Source: an uncultured Eubacteriales bacterium
Lineage (GTDB): Bacteria > Bacillota > Clostridia > Peptostreptococcales > Anaerovoracaceae
Assembly (NCBI GenBank): GCA_959021945.1
Contig: CAUEYG010000114.1
Location: 1 to 5,982, forward strand
DNA length: 5,982 nt
Direction of reading: 5' to 3'
A program made the position numbers and the translations under genes. Positions within the stretch are counted from its first letter, which is position 1; every line of letters begins with the position of its first letter. Below are positions 1-5,736 of the stretch, in pieces. The notes beneath the pieces were generated by a model. The model did not search any database. It had not been told where the DNA came from and saw nothing but the letters and a program-made list of their open reading frames with translations.

Positions 1-1401
1 AGCGCGGCCTTTCAGGGAAACTATTATGTAGATCTGTCATCTTCTAGGAGTGAAGAAGATGCAGTGGCACTGGTGAGAGCCCACATAGAGGCAAATCCGG
101 ATCTTGACCATATTTTAGGGTGGGGCTGGTTTATTATGGATTGGACGGAGCACAAGCTTCCGTCAAAAGCCTCTTTGGATCAGGCTTTTCCCAATATCCC
201 GGTCTACATGTTTTCCAACGACGGACATACCTGTTGGGTCAATACCAAAGCATTAGAGCAATGCGGAATTACGAAGGAGACTACGGTAAAATACGGCAGC
301 ATTGGAAAGGATGCCAATGGGGAGCTTAATGGATTGCTGTATGAGAATGATGCGGAAAGCAGTGCAATGGAATATTCGGGCCGTATGACTGAAGAGGAGT
401 GGAAAATCGTAGAGGAAAAAATGTACCAATATCTGGCCTCCTGCGGTGTGACCTCTATTGCAGATGTGGCGGCAGGTACGACCCTGACAGAAGAACCGGA
501 CGGTTATCAAAAGCTACTGAAAGCGCGGAAGGAGGGAAGACTTTCTGTTCGTGTCCATTTATATCCCAGCCTGGGGGACAATGGGGATTTTGCTCTGGCA
601 AAGGAGTTGAGAGAGAAATATCAGTATCCTGATTTGCAGGTCAGTGGATTAAAAACTTTTGTGGACGGGACCACATCTATGCACACAGGGTATATGCTGG
701 AGCCTTATGCAGACAGACCTGAGGAAATAGGGTTTTCTGATTATCCGGCGGAATTATATGATAGGCTTTTAACTGCAGCCAACAAGGAGGGTTTCAGTGT
801 GAAATTCCACGCTATTGGGGACGGGGCCGTTCGAATTGGCTTGGATGCTGCAGAAAAATCTGCAAAAGTAAATGATATGACAGGAATCCGAAATTGCATT
901 GAACATGCAGAGAGCATTGATCCGGCTGATATCCCAAGGTTTGCAGAGCTGGGTGTCATTGCATCCATGCAGATTGTACATTTGCCTTTAGATAATAATG
1001 AGAAAACAGAGCGAATCGGGAAAGAACGGGCCAGGTATGAATGGCCTCTGAGAAGCCTACTGGATGCAGGGGCTGCCTTGGCGTTGGGCACGGATTACCC
1101 TGTGTTTGAAGTCAATCCAATGATTGGTGTTTACAGCGCCATAACCAGATGTTTGGAGGATGGAACTCCGGTAGGGTCCAGCCCAGAGGAAAAAATCACT
1201 CTGGCAGAAAGTCTGCTTTCCTATACTAGGGGCAGCGCATATTCTCTGGGGCGAGAGAAGGATTTAGGGACTCTGGAGACAGGAAAATTGGCGGATCTGG
1301 TTGTTTTGGACCGCAATCTGTTTGAGCTGGAACCTGCAGAGATTCTCGCAGTTAAACCAGTGATGACCATGATGGATGGTCGCATTATCTTTGAAAAATA
1401 A
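1..1401 (+). CDS. YtcJ-like amidohydrolase (Amidohydro_3 family), N-terminus outside the window
   Basis: Metal-dependent hydrolase of the amidohydrolase superfamily, probably cytoplasmic, acting on an amide or similar bond of an unidentified small molecule. The frame is open from base 1, so the gene begins upstream; the GTG at 64 is internal, because conserved family sequence (YYVDLSSS) precedes it. 466 residues are visible against about 530-560 for the family, so roughly 80 are missing, including the beta-sandwich start and the HxH metal motif. Visible in order (residues counted from base 1): a substrate-pocket region with NDGHTCWVN, GLKTFVDGT near 217-224 (K218 is a candidate carboxylated metal-bridging lysine), HAIGD at 270-274, IEHAE from 300, GTDYPV from 363, and the C-terminal GTLETGKLADLVVLD that closes the beta-sandwich. 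All expected metal-site positions in the visible part are intact. The MFS transporter follows in the same direction after 42 bp, suggesting uptake coupled to hydrolysis. The family is confident; the substrate is unknown. Confidence 0.93.
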   Translation, partial: SAAFQGNYYVDLSSSRSEEDAVALVRAHIEANPDLDHILGWGWFIMDWTEHKLPSKASLDQAFPNIPVYMFSNDGHTCWVNTKALEQCGITKETTVKYGSIGKDANGELNGLLYENDAESSAMEYSGRMTEEEWKIVEEKMYQYLASCGVTSIADVAAGTTLTEEPDGYQKLLKARKEGRLSVRVHLYPSLGDNGDFALAKELREKYQYPDLQVSGLKTFVDGTTSMHTGYMLEPYADRPEEIGFSDYPAELYDRLLTAANKEGFSVKFHAIGDGAVRIGLDAAEKSAKVNDMTGIRNCIEHAESIDPADIPRFAELGVIASMQIVHLPLDNNEKTERIGKERARYEWPLRSLLDAGAALALGTDYPVFEVNPMIGVYSAITRCLEDGTPVGSSPEEKITLAESLLSYTRGSAYSLGREKDLGTLETGKLADLVVLDRNLFELEPAEILAVKPVMTMMDGRIIFEK

Positions 1402-1430
1402 AAAATCGTATAAAAGAGAAAAAACAAGAA

Positions 1431-1436
1431 AAGGAG
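1431..1436 (+). promoter_or_regulatory. Ribosome binding site of the MFS transporter gene
   Basis: AAGGAG lies 7 bases before the ATG at 1444 and fixes that start. The 42-base gap after the amidohydrolase stop (1399-1401) shows no terminator and no convincing promoter, which supports co-transcription of the two genes. Confidence 0.85.
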
Positions 1437-1443
1437 CATTTCA

Positions 1444-2853
1444 ATGAAAGATACAAGAGCACCTTTAAGTATGGGGACAAAGATTGGATATGGAATTGCG
1501 CAGATTGGAGATGCGGTCGTTTATTGTATTATGTTGACTTTTTTAGTTTATTACTTAACAGCTGTTGCACATCTTAATCCGGGAACTGCAGGAACCATTT
1601 CTTCCCTGGCCCTGTTCATCAGTGCAGTAGCTACATTTTTTACTGGATTCTTTTCCGATAATTGTAAAGCCAAAAAAGGAAGAAGGCGGCCGTTTATCAA
1701 AGCGGCGATGCCTGTTATCTTTGTTGCGGTTATTGCAGTGTTTTCTGCATTTGGTTTGGAAGGAACGCCTGCAGCGCTGTACTATGGATTCTTTGCCATT
1801 GTCGCATGGACAGCATACTGTACTTTCTTTGTACCATATACTGCCTTGGGTGCAGAGCTGACCAGCGATTATGGAGAGAGAACGACGATTCGTTCCTATG
1901 CTGCAGTGGGAACGCAGACTGGAAATTTCATCGGTACGGTGCTGCCACTGGCTGTTGTAGGCCTTTTCATGGGGATGGGCTTGAGTGAAGCTGCCTCCTG
2001 GACGGGCATGACATTTGTTTTCGTGACCTTGGCCATCATCTGTATTGGTATTATGGTGCGGGCTACAAAGGGAAAGGAGCTGATTCTTGATCCCAATGAA
2101 AAAACAGAGAAATCCAACTTGTTTAAAGATTATTTTGAGATCTTGAAAGCAAAACCCATGAAGTATTTGCTGCTTACTATTATTTGTTTTATTTTTGTGA
2201 ATTCTGTTGTTGCAGGGAATATGACGTTCTTTGTCATTTATAAACTGGGGATGGCAGAGAGCTATGTCTCCGTTATCTTTGGCATTACCTTCCTGGTGGC
2301 AATCGCATTATCTGCAATTATTAACTTTGTAACTCAAAAGCTGGATAAGAAAAAGAGCTTTATCTTATTTTTCTGCCTCTCTGCCGCTGTATTGACTGCA
2401 TTCCGCTTTATTGGTGTAGACAGTATTTTTATGCTGGCTCTTTTGGGGGCAGGCTTTGCCATTTCCAATGCTGCATATTGGCAGCTGATTGCAGCTATTA
2501 TCTATGATGTTGTGGAGGTCATTGAGCTGAAAACAGGAAAGCGCGTAGAAGGCGCGTTATCCTCTCTGCAGTCCATTACGCAGCAGATTGGGGCATCTAT
2601 TGCAGCGTTTTTATTAGGACAGATTCTTGCAATGAACCATTTTGCTGAAGGCGCAGCAGTGCAGCCGCCGGAAGCGCTTAATGCAATTGAACTGCTGCAG
2701 ACTATTATTCCAAGCATCGGTCTTGTGCTGGGTGCGATTATGATGGCGCTCTATCCGATCAGTAAGGAAAAATTTGAATTAATACAGGATGCCTTGGAAC
2801 AAAAGAAAAAGACAGGGACTTATAGCAAGGAGGGGCTGGAACGGATTGTTTAA
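1444..2853 (+). CDS. MFS transporter, GPH-type (MFS_2) cation symporter
   Basis: Inner-membrane secondary transporter of 469 residues, a normal length for the glycoside-pentoside-hexuronide:cation symporter family. The N-terminus (LSMGTKIGYGIAQIGDAVVY) is the typical family opening. The first cytoplasmic loop between TM2 and TM3 carries FSDN..KKGRRRPFI at about 70-85, the family version of the MFS motif A (D...GRRRP). The hydrophobicity pattern fits 12 membrane helices split by a charged central loop near 206-235 (KGKELILDPNEKTEKS), with a charged cytoplasmic tail from about 440. The start is set by AAGGAG 7 bases upstream. Family members import sugars or uronides, but divergent members sit beside amidohydrolases and peptidases, so a sugar substrate should not be assumed. 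The neighbour suggests it imports the amidohydrolase substrate (inference). A strong terminator follows 38 bases after the stop. The gene looks intact. Confidence 0.92.
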   Translation: MKDTRAPLSMGTKIGYGIAQIGDAVVYCIMLTFLVYYLTAVAHLNPGTAGTISSLALFISAVATFFTGFFSDNCKAKKGRRRPFIKAAMPVIFVAVIAVFSAFGLEGTPAALYYGFFAIVAWTAYCTFFVPYTALGAELTSDYGERTTIRSYAAVGTQTGNFIGTVLPLAVVGLFMGMGLSEAASWTGMTFVFVTLAIICIGIMVRATKGKELILDPNEKTEKSNLFKDYFEILKAKPMKYLLLTIICFIFVNSVVAGNMTFFVIYKLGMAESYVSVIFGITFLVAIALSAIINFVTQKLDKKKSFILFFCLSAAVLTAFRFIGVDSIFMLALLGAGFAISNAAYWQLIAAIIYDVVEVIELKTGKRVEGALSSLQSITQQIGASIAAFLLGQILAMNHFAEGAAVQPPEALNAIELLQTIIPSIGLVLGAIMMALYPISKEKFELIQDALEQKKKTGTYSKEGLERIV

Positions 2854-2890
2854 CTGCTGACTGCAATTGTGGGCTTAGCATCCAAAATCA

Positions 2891-2926
2891 AAAACCTCTA
2901 TACCATTTCTGATATAGAGGTTTTTT
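2891..2926. terminator. Bidirectional intrinsic terminator between converging genes
   Basis: A perfect 12-bp stem (2891-2902 with 2913-2924; arm AAAACCTCTATA) with a 10-base loop is followed by a T run on the plus strand. On the minus strand the same stem is followed by TTTTTGATTTT. It lies between the plus-strand transporter stop at 2853 and the minus-strand chemoreceptor stop at 2971, so it probably ends both transcripts. Confidence 0.9.
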
Positions 2927-2970
2927 GATATCTTTTCCTTCACGGTAAACATGAGTTTTTCAGAGAATAG

Positions 2971-5103
2971 CTATTTAGAGTCTCTCAGCTTGAACTCGTT
3001 GAGCAACTCGTCCAGATGCTGTGCCTGAGCGGAAAGCTCTTCGCTGGCTGCGGCGCTCTGCTGGGCAGTAGCAGAATTTGTCTGAACCACAGAAGAAATT
3101 TGATCAATTCCCTGTGCGATCTGCTGAGCTGCGGTGACTTGCTTATCAAAGGAGTTAGATACTTCATTGATTTTTCCGACAACGCTTTCTGCGCCTTGTA
3201 CTGCAAAGCTCAGGGCTTCAGAAGTTTCATTGGCTAATTCCATGCCGTCTCTTACTGCTTCAATAGACTGTTCAATTAAAGCTGCTGTATTCTTTGAAGC
3301 TTCCGCTGATTTTCCGGCAAGATTGCGCACTTCATCAGCGACAACTGCAAAACCTTTTCCCAGCTCTCCTGCTCTGGCTGCTTCTACAGCTGCGTTAAGC
3401 GCTAGAATATTAGTCTGGAAGGCGATATCTTCAATGGTATTAATGATTTTTTCGATCTGTCCGGAGGTAGTATTAATACGCTCCATGGCGCTGACCATAT
3501 CTTCCATTTTTTGCTTGCTTTTTTCCATCTCAAGGCCGACTGTTTCCGCTTCACTGCTGGCATCCTGCGCATTTGCCGCCATATCTGTAATCTGCTCTGA
3601 TACTTCTGACATGCTGGCTGACAGCTCTTCTACAGAACTTGCTTGCTCTGTAGAACCTTGGGCCAGAGCTTGTGCACCGGATGAAACTTGATCTGCTCCT
3701 GCGGAAACCTGCTTTGCACATTCGTTAATATCCTGCAGGACATAATTAAGTGTCTTCATGATTTGATTCATAGAGGTTTCTATGCTGCCTAATTCGCCAA
3801 CATAATCTGTTGAAGTACTAGCTCTCAGGTCTTGCTTTGCAATGCTTCCAAGGACTGAGGTCATATCCTGTACAACGTTTCTCAGCACACTGGCGGTTTG
3901 CTGGAAGGTATGGGTTAGAATTCCTATTTCGTCCTCAGACTTGGCTTCCAGATGTACATTAAAGTCTCCCTCAGCAATCTGTTCTGCTGCTCCTACGACA
4001 GCTTGAATTGGAAGAAGGGTCTTCCGCAGAACAGTAACCACTACAAAGATAATGGCAACCATAGCGACAATCGCAAGTCCGATCAGTAAATATGTCATGT
4101 TTCGTACTGCAGCATTCATCTCTTTTGTTTCCAGCACGGTTACAGCCCACCAAACGTCGTTTCCAGCCTGGATTGGAGAGTAAAATCTTGTATAGGCGCT
4201 GCCGGTTGAAGTTGTTTCAACGGAAAAGGCCTTTCCGGTTTTCATACTGGACATTACGGAATTGTACTCATCATCATCAAAGTTATCTTTTATATTTTCA
4301 CCAATGCGATCTTTGTCCTGGCTATTGTAGATTACGGTTCCGTCATTTGCAATGATCGCATTGTACATACTGTCAAAGTGTCCGCTGCTGTCCAGCTTTT
4401 CATCAAAGGTATTAATGGCGATATCTGCTGCAGCTACGCCTTTAAAATCATCATTGTATATAATTGGATAAGCAATGGAAAGGACCTTTTGTCCCTCAAA
4501 ATCAACAGGAGGAGTTACAATAATATCCTGAGCCTCTTTCGCCATGGTATAAAATGGCTCTGTTGAGTACTGGGAATAGGCGCCGTAACTGTAGGCTTCT
4601 CCATCATTGGTTCCTTTTGCGGAGATGACCGAGAAATCCTTAATGGCACTGTCAAACTTATACGGTTCAAAGGCGACCAGGACGCTGTTTACACTGTCGT
4701 TCCCCATGGCAGCGCTACGGAAGTTCTGACTTAAATACAGTTCTACTTCATAGCTGGACTGGGAATATTGTTTTTTGTACAGAGGGCTGCTGTATGTATT
4801 TGATGATGTTCCGCTGTTTGTTTTTTTGCTCTCCGCTTTTTCATACTCTTCGGACATATATTCATCTACGCCAGTTCCTACTGTATCTACTGCGTCAAAG
4901 ATTGCCTGCACTTGCTGTGCATTTTTTTCTGAAATCGCGTTTAATTCCGATGAAGTGGCATCACCGACACTGTTTCGCGCATTAATCGTTACGGCTGTAA
5001 TTAATATAATAAAAACGACTGCCAGTAACACAGAAATCACTAACGCTAGTTTTGTTGTTAAATTTTTCGCTCCTCGTTTTTTGAATTTAAAAATGTTTTT
5101 CAT
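2971..5103 (-). CDS. Methyl-accepting chemotaxis protein with dCache sensor domain
   Basis: Transmembrane chemoreceptor that passes an extracellular ligand signal to CheA/CheW. With the chosen start it has 710 residues: TM1 at about 15-40; a dCache-like ectodomain to about 330 (membrane-distal part with VLSIAYPII and GVAAADIAI at 207-230, membrane-proximal part with NAIIANDGTVIYNS near 248 and a terminal VWWAVTVLE); TM2 at about 336-359; HAMP at about 360-413 with the DEIG signature; a second HAMP-like segment at about 413-452; then a long antiparallel coiled coil whose tip, near 558-596, has AFQTNILALNAAVEAARAGE and GKGFAVVADEVRNLA. A consensus methylation site (ASSVEELSAS) lies at 488-497. 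The start at 5103 is preferred over the ATG at 5127 because AGAAAG precedes it, while nothing resembling a ribosome binding site precedes 5127; the longer form would add 8 residues. There is no C-terminal NWETF-like CheR tether. The ectodomain lacks the RxWY part of the known amino-acid-binding dCache motif, so the ligand is unknown. No other chemotaxis genes are in the window. Confidence 0.95.
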   Translation of the reverse strand: MKNIFKFKKRGAKNLTTKLALVISVLLAVVFIILITAVTINARNSVGDATSSELNAISEKNAQQVQAIFDAVDTVGTGVDEYMSEEYEKAESKKTNSGTSSNTYSSPLYKKQYSQSSYEVELYLSQNFRSAAMGNDSVNSVLVAFEPYKFDSAIKDFSVISAKGTNDGEAYSYGAYSQYSTEPFYTMAKEAQDIIVTPPVDFEGQKVLSIAYPIIYNDDFKGVAAADIAINTFDEKLDSSGHFDSMYNAIIANDGTVIYNSQDKDRIGENIKDNFDDDEYNSVMSSMKTGKAFSVETTSTGSAYTRFYSPIQAGNDVWWAVTVLETKEMNAAVRNMTYLLIGLAIVAMVAIIFVVVTVLRKTLLPIQAVVGAAEQIAEGDFNVHLEAKSEDEIGILTHTFQQTASVLRNVVQDMTSVLGSIAKQDLRASTSTDYVGELGSIETSMNQIMKTLNYVLQDINECAKQVSAGADQVSSGAQALAQGSTEQASSVEELSASMSEVSEQITDMAANAQDASSEAETVGLEMEKSKQKMEDMVSAMERINTTSGQIEKIINTIEDIAFQTNILALNAAVEAARAGELGKGFAVVADEVRNLAGKSAEASKNTAALIEQSIEAVRDGMELANETSEALSFAVQGAESVVGKINEVSNSFDKQVTAAQQIAQGIDQISSVVQTNSATAQQSAAASEELSAQAQHLDELLNEFKLRDSK

Positions 5104-5114
5104 AAGCACCCACT

Positions 5115-5120
5115 CTTTCT
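5115..5120 (-). promoter_or_regulatory. Probable ribosome binding site deciding the chemoreceptor start at 5103
   Basis: On the minus strand AGAAAG lies 11 bases before the ATG at 5103. It is complementary to the very 3' end of Firmicutes 16S rRNA (UCUUUC), so the spacing agrees with a full AGAAAGGAGG site. It lacks the GGAGG core, so it is weak. The ATG at 5127 has only AT-rich sequence ahead of it. Confidence 0.5.
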
Positions 5121-5156
5121 TGAGCATTAAAAAATAAATAATCCATATGTCTCTAT

Positions 5157-5185
5157 AGCATATACCATATTTTACGAATAAACAA
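5157..5185 (-). promoter_or_regulatory. Possible sigma-A promoter of the chemoreceptor gene
   Basis: On the minus strand, TTGTTT (5180-5185) is separated by 17 bases from TATGCT (5157-5162), giving a predicted transcript start near 5150 and a leader of about 47 bases. The -35 box is poor (only TTG matches) and the DNA is AT-rich, so other placements are possible. No sigma-D-type (motility) promoter was seen, although this gene class often uses one. Confidence 0.35.
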
Positions 5186-5199
5186 CATTATTTACGTAA
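5171..5199. repeat. TTTACG direct repeat flanking the chemoreceptor -35 box
   Basis: TTTACG occurs at 5171-5176 and 5191-5196, exactly 20 bp apart, about two helical turns, on either side of the candidate -35 box. The same stretch also reads as an imperfect palindrome (TTACGAATAA against TTATTTACGTAA). It could be an operator, but in DNA this AT-rich it may be chance. Confidence 0.25.
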
Positions 5200-5307
5200 T
5201 TTCGACAAAAATTTTAAAACTTTTTCTACAATTAAAAAAATTTAAGACTTCCAGCATTTAATCTTGATCCTGATTTGTTTGTGTCCTGCGTATTGATTAA
5301 ATTAGTA

Positions 5308-5336
5308 TTGCATATATGAGCAATCTGCAATATAAT
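5308..5336 (+). promoter_or_regulatory. Near-consensus sigma-A promoter of the small RNA unit
   Basis: TTGCAT (5308-5313), a 17-base spacer and a perfect TATAAT (5331-5336) point rightward, with a predicted transcript start at about 5342-5344. This is the best promoter match in the window, yet no intact plus-strand gene lies downstream of it. Confidence 0.7.
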
Positions 5337-5342
5337 AGTTAT

Positions 5343-5435
5343 GAGAAAAGAGAAACCGATGAACGGTTGCTCGCAAATAGTGGAATAACAAATTACTCGT
5401 CCTATCTGCCAAGCAGGACGGGTAATTTATTTTTT
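5343..5435 (+). ncRNA. Candidate small RNA of about 90 nt with its own promoter and terminator
   Basis: The unit is bounded by the promoter at 5308-5336 and the intrinsic terminator at 5390-5435. Inside it, AACCG (5354-5358) pairs with CGGTT (5364-5368) around a 5-base loop, followed by about 20 bases of probably unpaired sequence before the terminator stem. The only reading frame is 15 codons long, from ATG 5341 to TAA 5386-5388 (MRKEKPMNGCSQIVE); it starts at or before the predicted transcript start and has no ribosome binding site, so I do not call it a gene. I do not recognise the RNA as a T-box, c-di-GMP, preQ1, fluoride, guanidine or 6S element. It may be an independent small RNA, or the leader of the decayed transposase downstream with its terminator acting as an attenuator. 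Transcription is inferred only. Confidence 0.5.
5390..5435 (+). terminator. Strong intrinsic terminator of the small RNA unit
   Basis: A 14-bp stem with one G-U pair (5390-5403 with 5415-5428; AAATTACTCGTCCT against AGGACGGGTAATTT) encloses an 11-base loop. It is followed by A and six T (5430-5435). An alternative inner stem CTGC-CAA-GCAG is possible. The A/T-rich base of the stem and the modest T run suggest it mainly acts rightward. Confidence 0.85.
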
Positions 5436-5446
5436 GGATAAATTAA

Positions 5447-5470
5447 CGCTTAATCTTTAGGATTAAGGCG
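5447..5470 (+). repeat. Imperfect hairpin just before the transposase remnant
   Basis: CGCTTAATC (5447-5455) pairs with GATTAAGGCG (5461-5470) with one bulged G and a 5-base loop. It ends 18 bases before the probable ancestral transposase start. Hairpins near transposase starts in insertion sequences can limit translation; whether this one did is speculative. There is no T run, so it is not a terminator. Confidence 0.45.
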
Positions 5471-5488
5471 ATGAGAGCAATAACAAGT

Positions 5489-5570
5489 ATGTATACCAGA
5501 TAATGATTGCGTTAGACGCATCAGTCAGTTTGTGCAGGAAATGGATTTGACGGAGTTGATAGGAGAGCTA
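5489..5570 (+). pseudogene. Remnant of a transposase N-terminus (IS1182-like, DUF772-type)
   Basis: The frame from 5493 reads IPDNDCVRRISQFVQEMD and then LTEL before diverging to a stop at 5571-5573. This closely resembles the opening of IS1182-type transposases, which begin M(Y)IP.(D/N)D..R.(L/I)..FV..(M/L)DL..L and belong to the DUF772 domain; the comparison is from memory. An ATG at 5489 followed by TAT fits an ancestral MYIPDND start if two bases (TA) were lost from a TATATA run, because the present frame upstream has a stop at 5481-5483 and no good start. Only about 25 of roughly 450-500 codons remain, so the element is dead. The similarity stops around 5558, near the junction with the broken minus-strand gene. 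Confidence 0.55.
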
Positions 5571-5736
5571 TAAAGCTTTACTAAAGGCTTCTGCTTTCTT
5601 ATTTAATTCTTCCACAGCCATATCTTGATCTAAGTGTGTTTCTCACCATTTTGTATAATCAAAGTCTTCTTTCTTTAGATGAGCAAATACATCTCGAATG
5701 CCACATTTCCTGTACAACAATATCTTTATCTTTCAT
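5568..5736 (-). pseudogene. Broken small gene downstream of the nucleotidyltransferase
   Basis: An ATG at 5736 overlaps the 3' end of the nucleotidyltransferase gene by 11 bases and reads MKDKDIVVQEMW before running out of frame. The sequence continues coherently in another frame from about 5702, as GIRDVFAHLKKEDFDYTKW, then an in-frame TGA (5643-5645), then ETHLDQDMAVEELNKKAEAF to a TAG at 5568-5570. A single base loss around 5702-5705 plus a codon changed to TGA would explain this. The composition (acidic and lysine-rich, helix-forming, no frame-random look) is protein-like across the breaks. I do not recognise the family; it does not look like HepT/HEPN, the usual partner of MNT nucleotidyltransferases. 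Alternatively only the piece from 5702 is ancient coding sequence and the ATG at 5736 is fortuitous. Confidence 0.5.

Noticed and set aside
64..66. GTG at 64 as the true amidohydrolase start
   Set aside because: The frame is open and matches the family from base 1 (GNYYVDLSSS), and the metal-binding N-terminus would otherwise be absent.
741..1091. 116-codon minus-strand open frame inside the amidohydrolase
   Set aside because: It is opposite well-conserved amidohydrolase motifs (HAIGD, IEHAE, GTD), which shows the plus frame is the coding one.
3134..3691. 185-codon open frame on the plus strand inside the chemoreceptor gene
   Set aside because: It is opposite the repetitive, Ala/Ser/Glu-rich coiled coil, where stop codons are rare on the other strand. 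Its translation is a low-complexity Ser/Ala/Cys/Ile run with no family resemblance and no ribosome binding site.
5125..5127. Upstream ATG at 5127 as the chemoreceptor start
   Set aside because: No ribosome binding site precedes it, whereas the ATG at 5103 has AGAAAG at a fitting distance. It remains possible and would add only 8 residues.
4775..5137. 120-codon plus-strand open frame opposite the 5' end of the chemoreceptor
   Set aside because: It is the shadow of the first membrane helix and ectodomain start; hydrophobic on both strands, with no start signal and no recognisable domain.
5318..5372. Inverted repeat GAGCAA (5318-5323) and TTGCTC (5367-5372)
   Set aside because: The left copy lies in the promoter spacer and is not transcribed; six bases in this composition is within chance.
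5343..5435. Riboswitch controlling a downstream gene
   Set aside because: No known aptamer core was recognised and no intact plus-strand gene follows; only a transposase remnant is present.
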